A stretch of DNA of 12,155 nucleotides from Candidatus Aerophobetes bacterium Ae_b3b (GTDB lineage Bacteria; Aerophobota; Aerophobia; Aerophobales; AE-B3A). Shown piece after piece: positions 7,004 to 12,155 of this stretch. The stretch covers positions 1-12,155 of the forward strand of contig NJBP01000059.1 in NCBI GenBank assembly GCA_005223085.1. Reading direction: 5' to 3'. How positions within the stretch are numbered: position 1 is the stretch's first letter; every line of letters begins with the position of its first letter. Under the pieces are notes generated by a model. The model saw only the letters and a program-made list of their open reading frames with translations. It had not been told where the DNA came from and did not search any database. The translations under genes were made by a program, and so were the position numbers.

Positions 7004-7015
7004 GGAGGACTTCAT

Positions 7016-9136
7016 ATGGCATCGGAGCGTAAGATTAGCAAAATTCGTAAAAGGGACGGAAGGACAGTTGATTTTGATCAGGAAAAGATCACCAAGGCTG
7101 TCTGGGCAGCCGCTCAGGCTGTGGGGGGAAGGGATAGATCTCTAGCCGAGAGGTTATCAGATCAGGTGGTGGCAATATTGGAACAGCGATTTCCTGCCAA
7201 GACCCCCACGGTGGAGAATGTGCAGGATATAGTGGAGAAAGTTTTAATTGAGGACGGGCATGCCAGAACAGCCAAAGCCTATATCCTTTATAGAAAGCAA
7301 CATGAGAGTCTTAGGAAAATAAAGACCACCTTCCTTGAGGTGGAAAGGATAGTAAGTGACTATCTATCACAGGTGGACTGGAGAGTGAGAGAAAATAGTA
7401 ATATAGGATATTCTATGTCCGGACTTCTCATGCATGTGGCTGGATCAGTGGTTGCCAATTATACCCTGGACAGGATCTATCCCATGGAAGTGGCCGATGC
7501 TCATCGTAATGGTGATATTCATCTTCACGATCTATATTTCGGCATTACCGGATATTGTGCCGGGTGGAGTTTAAGTAAGCTTCTTCACGAGGGCTTTAAC
7601 GGTGTTCCCGGAATAGTAGAATCCAAGCCGGCAAAGCACCTGGACACGGCACTTCTCCAGATGGTCAATTTTATTGGGACCCTGCAGAATGAGTGGGCAG
7701 GTGCACAAGCCTTTAATTCTATAGATACATACCTGGCGCCTTTTGTAAGAAAGGACAAATTAGATTACCAAGAGATTAAGCAGGCTATTCAGAAATTCGT
7801 TTTCAATCTAAATATAGCTTCTCGGTGGGGCGGCCAAAGTCCCTTTACTAATTTAACTCTTGACTGGGTTGTTCCTGATGATCTTAAGAAACAGCCGATT
7901 GTTTTGGGAGGGAAGCTGCTGGAGGAAACCTATGATGATTATCAAAAGGAAATGAACTTAATCAATAAAGCCTTTATCGAAGTTTTAACGGAAGGGGATA
8001 TGAACGGAAGACCTTTTACTTTTCCCATTCCCACCTATAACCTAACACGAGATTTTGACTGGGAAACGGAGAACGCAAGACTACTTCTGGAGATGACAGC
8101 AAAGTACGGCCTCGCTTATTTTTCGAATTTTATCAACAGCGATCTTAATCCTAGCGATATAAGATCGATGTGTTGTCGGTTGAGACTGAACTTAAGACAA
8201 TTAGATAGAAATATCACCGGAGGACTTTTTGGCTCGGGTGATTCTACGGGAAGTGTGGGAGTGGTTACCATGAATATGCCCAGGATAGCCTATCTATCCA
8301 AAAATAAAGATGATTTTTTCCACAGGTTAGAATACCTTATGGGTCTAGCTAAGATTTCCCTGGAAATGAAAAGAGAAATCGTGGAGAAGAATATGCAGGG
8401 AGGTCTTTTGCCTTATACTAAAAGATACTTGGGGACTTTAAAAAATCACTTCTCCACCATTGGTCCGATTGGCATGAATGAGGCTTGTTTAAACCTCTTA
8501 GGAAAGGACATCGCTTCTGAGGAAGGCAAAAGTTTTGCTGTCGAGACCTTAAAGTTTATGAAGGCAAAACTTTCCGACTTTCAAGAAGAGACTTCCCATA
8601 TCTATAATCTGGAAGCTGTACCCGCCGAAGGCACTTCTTATCGTTTAGCAAGAGTTGATAGGAGGAAGTATCCAGACATTATCACCGCTGGAAAAGAGGT
8701 TCCCTACTATACCAATTCTACTCTTCTTCCGGTGAATGAGACAGAGGACGTAATAGAGGCTCTGGAACATCAGGAGGAGCTGCAAACTCTATATACCGGA
8801 GGAACCGTATTCCATATATTCTTGGGGGAAAAGGTGTCCTCAGGAGAGGCTGTTATGAGGCTTTTAAAAAAGGTAGCCTATAATACTAAACTTCCCTACT
8901 TTACTATAACACCGACCTATTCTATCTGTTCCGATCATGGGTATCTGGTGGGGGAGCATCTTCGCTGCCCAACCTGTGGAAAAGAAACTGAAGTTTACAG
9001 TCGCGTAGTAGGATACTTCCGCCCCGTGAGGAACTGGAATGAGGGTAAACAGGAAGAATTCAGGCAGAGAGTGGAGTATAAAGAAAAGATAGCCTTAGAA
9101 AAGAAGCTTGCCGTCGGAGCCACAAGATTGGACTAA
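7016..9136 (+). CDS. nrdD: Anaerobic (class III) ribonucleoside-triphosphate reductase
   Basis: A 706-residue glycyl-radical enzyme that reduces ribonucleoside triphosphates to deoxyribonucleotides without oxygen. Residues about 5-95 are an ATP-cone (ISKIRKRDGRTVDFDQEKI), implying allosteric control by ATP/dATP. The catalytic barrel contains HDLYFGITGYCAGWSL (171-186, Cys181) and DIRSMCCRLRLNLRQ (381-395, Cys386/387), matching the two conserved active-site cysteine regions. The C-terminus has a zinc-binding segment (Cys638, His641, Cys651, Cys654) and the radical motif SRVVGYFRP with Gly666. ATG 7016 follows TAAGGAGG (7001-7008), one of the strongest ribosome sites in the window. The gene lies between purQ and purL, followed after 136 bases by its likely activase. 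All key residues appear intact. The third Cys of the usual four-Cys zinc knuckle pattern is replaced by His641. Confidence 0.96.
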   Translation: MASERKISKIRKRDGRTVDFDQEKITKAVWAAAQAVGGRDRSLAERLSDQVVAILEQRFPAKTPTVENVQDIVEKVLIEDGHARTAKAYILYRKQHESLRKIKTTFLEVERIVSDYLSQVDWRVRENSNIGYSMSGLLMHVAGSVVANYTLDRIYPMEVADAHRNGDIHLHDLYFGITGYCAGWSLSKLLHEGFNGVPGIVESKPAKHLDTALLQMVNFIGTLQNEWAGAQAFNSIDTYLAPFVRKDKLDYQEIKQAIQKFVFNLNIASRWGGQSPFTNLTLDWVVPDDLKKQPIVLGGKLLEETYDDYQKEMNLINKAFIEVLTEGDMNGRPFTFPIPTYNLTRDFDWETENARLLLEMTAKYGLAYFSNFINSDLNPSDIRSMCCRLRLNLRQLDRNITGGLFGSGDSTGSVGVVTMNMPRIAYLSKNKDDFFHRLEYLMGLAKISLEMKREIVEKNMQGGLLPYTKRYLGTLKNHFSTIGPIGMNEACLNLLGKDIASEEGKSFAVETLKFMKAKLSDFQEETSHIYNLEAVPAEGTSYRLARVDRRKYPDIITAGKEVPYYTNSTLLPVNETEDVIEALEHQEELQTLYTGGTVFHIFLGEKVSSGEAVMRLLKKVAYNTKLPYFTITPTYSICSDHGYLVGEHLRCPTCGKETEVYSRVVGYFRPVRNWNEGKQEEFRQRVEYKEKIALEKKLAVGATRLD

Positions 9137-9137
9137 A

Positions 9138-9153
9138 TTTACCCCGTTAGAAA
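9138..9153. repeat. Single copy of the dispersed motif TTTACCCCGTTAGAAA
   Basis: These 16 bases are the exact reverse complement of 6009-6024 in the guaA-purS gap. This copy starts two bases after the nrdD stop codon and stands alone, without a facing partner. The two copies therefore bracket purS-purQ-nrdD as perfect 16-base inverted repeats about 3.1 kb apart. A 16-base exact match within 12 kb is unlikely by chance. Confidence 0.65.
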
Positions 9154-9272
9154 AGGCCCGGTCCAAAAAGATCGCAGAGTGCCCAGAAATGAATCAAAAG
9201 GAAAAACTTGATGAAATAACAGAAAAAATTTGTGGCGAAATATGATAAGGCTGATCTGAGTTGAGACTTTAG

Positions 9273-9980
9273 ATGGAATTTAAAGGTTTTATTAAGACTT
9301 CTGTGATAGAATATCCGGGCAAAATTGTCTCCCTGGTATTTGTAGGGGGCTGCAATTTTAGATGCCCATTTTGCCAGAATCCCGATCTGGTGCTTAATCC
9401 TCGGAGCCTTCCTTCTACCGGCGAAAAAGAGGTCATAGACCATCTCTTATCCAGAAGAAAATGGCTGGATGGTCTGGTGATTACCGGGGGAGAGCCGATG
9501 CTGGAGAAAGATCTGCCTAATTTTTTAAGCAAGATCAAAAAAGAAGGTTTTTTAGTAGAGATTGAGACCAATGGTACCAATCCTGGGATGTTGAGGGATT
9601 TGGTGAAAAGAAGCTTGATAGACTATCTTGCTCTGGATATCAAGGCACCTTTTGAGTGGGAAAAATATAGTAAGGCAGCGGGGATTGTGGATGAGAATCT
9701 ATTTGGGAAGGTGAAGGAAAGTGTGAAAATCTTATCAGGGTCAAATATTGATTATGAATTAAGGACCACCGTGGTTCCAGGGCTTGTTGACCAGGAAGAT
9801 CTCATCTCCATTGCCCGGAGCTTTGGAAGTGTCAAAAAATATGTCTTACAGCAGTTTGTGCCCAAGATTACTCTGGATAAGCAATATGAGAAGATAAAGC
9901 CCTATTCTAAAGACAAACTAGAGGAAATGAAAGAGAAAATCGCCGATTGTGTGGAGTTCTGCGAAATTAGAGGGATGTAA
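9273..9980 (+). CDS. nrdG: Anaerobic ribonucleotide reductase activating protein (radical SAM, NrdG2 type)
   Basis: A 235-residue radical-SAM enzyme expected to generate the glycyl radical on NrdD (Gly666) using a [4Fe-4S] cluster and S-adenosylmethionine. The cluster motif is Cys27-x3-Cys31-x2-Cys34 in GGCNFRCPFCQNP. Further SAM-binding signatures are VITGGEPMLEKDL (residues about 69-81) and VEIETNGTNP. The length and the opening 'GFIKTSVIEYPGKI' fit the NrdG2 subfamily, not the shorter E. coli NrdG. Position after nrdD supports the pairing, though pyruvate formate-lyase activases share this fold. The ATG at 9273 has no clear Shine-Dalgarno site, odd in a window where most genes have one; translation may be low. 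The TAA at 9978-9980 abuts the purL start. Confidence 0.9.
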   Translation: MEFKGFIKTSVIEYPGKIVSLVFVGGCNFRCPFCQNPDLVLNPRSLPSTGEKEVIDHLLSRRKWLDGLVITGGEPMLEKDLPNFLSKIKKEGFLVEIETNGTNPGMLRDLVKRSLIDYLALDIKAPFEWEKYSKAAGIVDENLFGKVKESVKILSGSNIDYELRTTVVPGLVDQEDLISIARSFGSVKKYVLQQFVPKITLDKQYEKIKPYSKDKLEEMKEKIADCVEFCEIRGM

Positions 9981-12155
9981 TTGAGAGAACCTGAAAAAAT
10001 AACTCTGGAGCTGGTAAGAACTCATGGGCTAACTGAGGAGGAATACGAGAAGATCAAGGAGATTCTTTCTCGGGAGCCAAATTTTACCGAATTCGGCATC
10101 TTTTCGGTAATGTGGAGTGAGCATTGTAGTTACAAGAGTTCAAAACCGGTTTTGAAACTCTTTCCCACCTCGGGTGAGAACATTTTAGTCAAGGCAGGGG
10201 AAGAAAATGCTGGAGTTATCGATATCGGTGATGGACTAGCCGTGGTAATGAAGGCAGAATCCCACAATCATCCCTCGGCGGTGGAGCCCTTTCAAGGTGC
10301 AGCTACCGGTGTGGGGGGCATCATCAGAGACATTTTCGCCATGGGTGCCCGCCCTGTTGCTCTTCTTGATTCCCTCCGTTTCGGTCATTTAGAGAATGGT
10401 CGCAATCGCTATTTATTTACCGGAGTAGTAGGTGGAATTGCTGCTTACGGGAATTGCATCGGTCTACCCACTGTGGGAGGGGAGGTCTATTTCGATGAAA
10501 CCTATGAGGGTAATCCCGTGGTGAATGTGATGTGTGTGGGGGTAGCCAGAAAAGATGACCTGGTTAAGGCCAGGGCAACCGGGGTGGGAAATCCTGTTCT
10601 TTACGTAGGCGCAGACACCGGTCGCGATGGCCTAGGGGGAGCCAGTTTTGCCTCCCGAGAGTTGACCGAGGAATCAGATAGAGATAGACCTGCGGTTCAG
10701 ATAGGGGACCCTTTCCGGGAGAAGTTGCTTGTCGAGGCTTGCCTGGAGCTTTTGAACTCCGGGGCAGTGGTGGCTATGCAGGATATGGGAGCAGCAGGGC
10801 TTACCTCCTCCACCAGCGAAATGGCCTCCAGGGGAGGTTCTGGCATTGAGATAGATATCTCTCTGATCCCCAAAAGGGAGGCGGGGATGATACCTTATGA
10901 GGTAATGTTGTCTGAATCACAGGAGCGGATGGTTCTCATTGTTAGACGCGAAAAGGAGGAGCTAGCCAAGAAGATTTTTGAAAAGTGGGATCTTCATGCG
11001 GTGACTATCGGTAAGGTAACTGCTGACGGTTTTTGCCGGGTATTTGATAAGGATAAGGTAGTAGCTGAGATTCCCGCCGGGGCTCTGGTTAAAGAGGCAC
11101 CGGTCTATACCAGAAAAGAGAAAAAACCAGAGTATTTGTCACGGACAAGGAGTATTAAGATTTCGGAGCTTCCCCAGCCTAGAGACTCGAATGAGGTTTT
11201 GAAAAAACTCCTCGGATCGCCGACCATCTCCTCCAAAGAATGGGTTCATCAACAGTACGACCATATGGTGAGAACCGATACCGTCCTTCTTCCTGGTAGT
11301 GATTGTACCCTTATAAGAATTAAAGGAACGAAAAAGGCCATCGCCCTAACCTTTGATGGCAATGGTACTTACTGTTATCTTAATCCCTATGAGGGGGGAA
11401 AGATTGCGGTAGCAGAAGCAGCCAGAAATGTGGTCTGCTCTGGGGCTAAACCCCTGGCCATCACCAATTGCCTCAATTTTGGTAGTCCTACTAAGCCAGA
11501 GATTTTTTGGCAGTTTAAAAGATGCGTGGAAGGAATGGCTGAGGCTTGCCGGATTCTGGGCACTCCGGTGACAGGGGGGAATGTTAGTTTCTACAATGAG
11601 AATCCCAAAGGAGCTATTGATCCAACTCCCGTAGTAGGTATGCTGGGTTTGCTTGAGGATGTGGACCGCTACTGCAGCCCGGATTTCAAAAGAGAAGGAG
11701 ATTTAGTTATCCTTTTGGGAGAATGTAAGGATGATCTGGGGGGAAGTGAATATCTTAAGCTAATTTTTGGCTTAAAGATGGGGGACTCACCCCGAATCGA
11801 TCTGGAGAGAGAAAAAGCAGTTCAAAGAACTTGCCTTGAGGCGATCAAAGCGGGTTTAATAAACTCCGCTCATGATTGCTCTGAAGGTGGTTTAGCAGTG
11901 ACCCTAGCTGAGTGTTGCATCTTGAACTCTAGTCAGAAAATTGGAGCCATTATTGATCTTTTGCCTTCTCATTTCCCATTCTCTCTCGGAACCGATGGTT
12001 TACTTTTTGGCGAAACTCAATCCCGCATTGTGGTCTCCTGCCGTCCTGAAGATTTTAACCAGATACGGGATCTAGCTCATAAAAATAAGGCTCCCCTTGC
12101 TAAGTTAGGAAAAATAGAGGGAGATAAACTCATCATTTGCAGAAATGAAAAAAAA
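9981..12155 (+). CDS. purL: Phosphoribosylformylglycinamidine synthase subunit PurL (3' end outside the window)
   Basis: At least 725 codons, open to the right edge. Small-type PurL has about 720-750 residues, so only a few codons should be missing. It is the ATP-dependent synthetase that makes FGAM using ammonia from PurQ. Motifs include [11 protein letters not shown] (44-54, catalytic-region His48), [19 protein letters not shown] (92-110), [20 protein letters not shown], '[22 protein letters not shown]' and, in the second half, [15 protein letters not shown]. The start is TTG at 9981, directly after the nrdG TAA, with GAGGG six bases upstream. It gives the usual opening [20 protein letters not shown]; the first in-frame ATG lies inside the conserved EHCSY region and is too late. 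The reading frame stays open throughout, with no frameshift seen. The window ends in a run of eight A inside the reading frame. Confidence 0.95.
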   Translation, partial: MREPEKITLELVRTHGLTEEEYEKIKEILSREPNFTEFGIFSVMWSEHCSYKSSKPVLKLFPTSGENILVKAGEENAGVIDIGDGLAVVMKAESHNHPSAVEPFQGAATGVGGIIRDIFAMGARPVALLDSLRFGHLENGRNRYLFTGVVGGIAAYGNCIGLPTVGGEVYFDETYEGNPVVNVMCVGVARKDDLVKARATGVGNPVLYVGADTGRDGLGGASFASRELTEESDRDRPAVQIGDPFREKLLVEACLELLNSGAVVAMQDMGAAGLTSSTSEMASRGGSGIEIDISLIPKREAGMIPYEVMLSESQERMVLIVRREKEELAKKIFEKWDLHAVTIGKVTADGFCRVFDKDKVVAEIPAGALVKEAPVYTRKEKKPEYLSRTRSIKISELPQPRDSNEVLKKLLGSPTISSKEWVHQQYDHMVRTDTVLLPGSDCTLIRIKGTKKAIALTFDGNGTYCYLNPYEGGKIAVAEAARNVVCSGAKPLAITNCLNFGSPTKPEIFWQFKRCVEGMAEACRILGTPVTGGNVSFYNENPKGAIDPTPVVGMLGLLEDVDRYCSPDFKREGDLVILLGECKDDLGGSEYLKLIFGLKMGDSPRIDLEREKAVQRTCLEAIKAGLINSAHDCSEGGLAVTLAECCILNSSQKIGAIIDLLPSHFPFSLGTDGLLFGETQSRIVVSCRPEDFNQIRDLAHKNKAPLAKLGKIEGDKLIICRNEKK

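Noticed and set aside
9189-9245. 18-codon ORF (MNQKEKLDEITEKICGEI) between nrdD and nrdG
   Set aside because: No Shine-Dalgarno site and no known motif. It lacks the glycyl radical signature of the short NrdD-like peptides sometimes encoded near nrdG. Too short to support as a gene.
10939-10947. Further copy of the GTTAGA repeat core inside purL
   Set aside because: Only six bases match, within conserved coding sequence, with no CCCC flank. It is a chance match.
12141-12155. A-run at the right edge as a terminator or programmed frameshift site
   Set aside because: It lies in frame inside purL close to its expected end, and the sequence stops there, so nothing can be concluded.

Overview
The window suggests an anaerobic bacterium with strong Shine-Dalgarno sites, sigma70-type promoters and secreted proteins with ordinary signal peptides. 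The anaerobic call rests on an oxygen-sensitive class III ribonucleotide reductase with its radical-SAM activase. The purine genes are the PurS/PurQ/small-PurL type, as in Firmicutes, Thermotogae, archaea and many uncultured phyla, not the single large PurL of Proteobacteria. I cannot place the phylum from the sequence alone.

Left part (1-4012) is an accessory region with signs of decay. On the minus strand lie a small secreted NTF2/SnoaL-like protein (80..523) and the N-terminal stub of a branched-chain amino-acid-type ABC substrate-binding protein (613..873), each with a recognisable promoter. The promoter of the first sits exactly where the second is cut off. On the plus strand a broken GYD-domain remnant (about 1226..1369) overlaps a small DUF3311-like membrane protein (1366..1578). 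That protein overlaps by ATGA a sodium:solute symporter (1575..3005). Converging on the symporter, with a hairpin between, is a secreted protein with two Cache-like domains (3131..4012, minus).

Right part (about 4241-12155) is a single plus-strand nucleotide-synthesis cluster: promoter, a 26-codon leader ORF, guaA, purS, purQ, nrdD, nrdG and purL, the last running off the right edge. Junctions are tight (TAATG, ATGA, a stop/Shine-Dalgarno overlap, directly abutting genes). Two gaps break this pattern, after guaA and after nrdD, and both carry copies of a short dispersed repeat (core ACCCCGTTAGAAA).

PurS, PurQ and PurL are the three parts of FGAM synthase and GuaA makes GMP at the end of the guanine branch. 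NrdD and NrdG convert ribonucleotides to deoxyribonucleotides without oxygen. Placing nrdDG between purQ and purL is the most unusual layout feature. I found no RNA gene, CRISPR array, insertion sequence, origin, or clear defence or biosynthetic system. The notable items are the leader ORF, the repeat family, the split purine operon and the pseudogene cluster.
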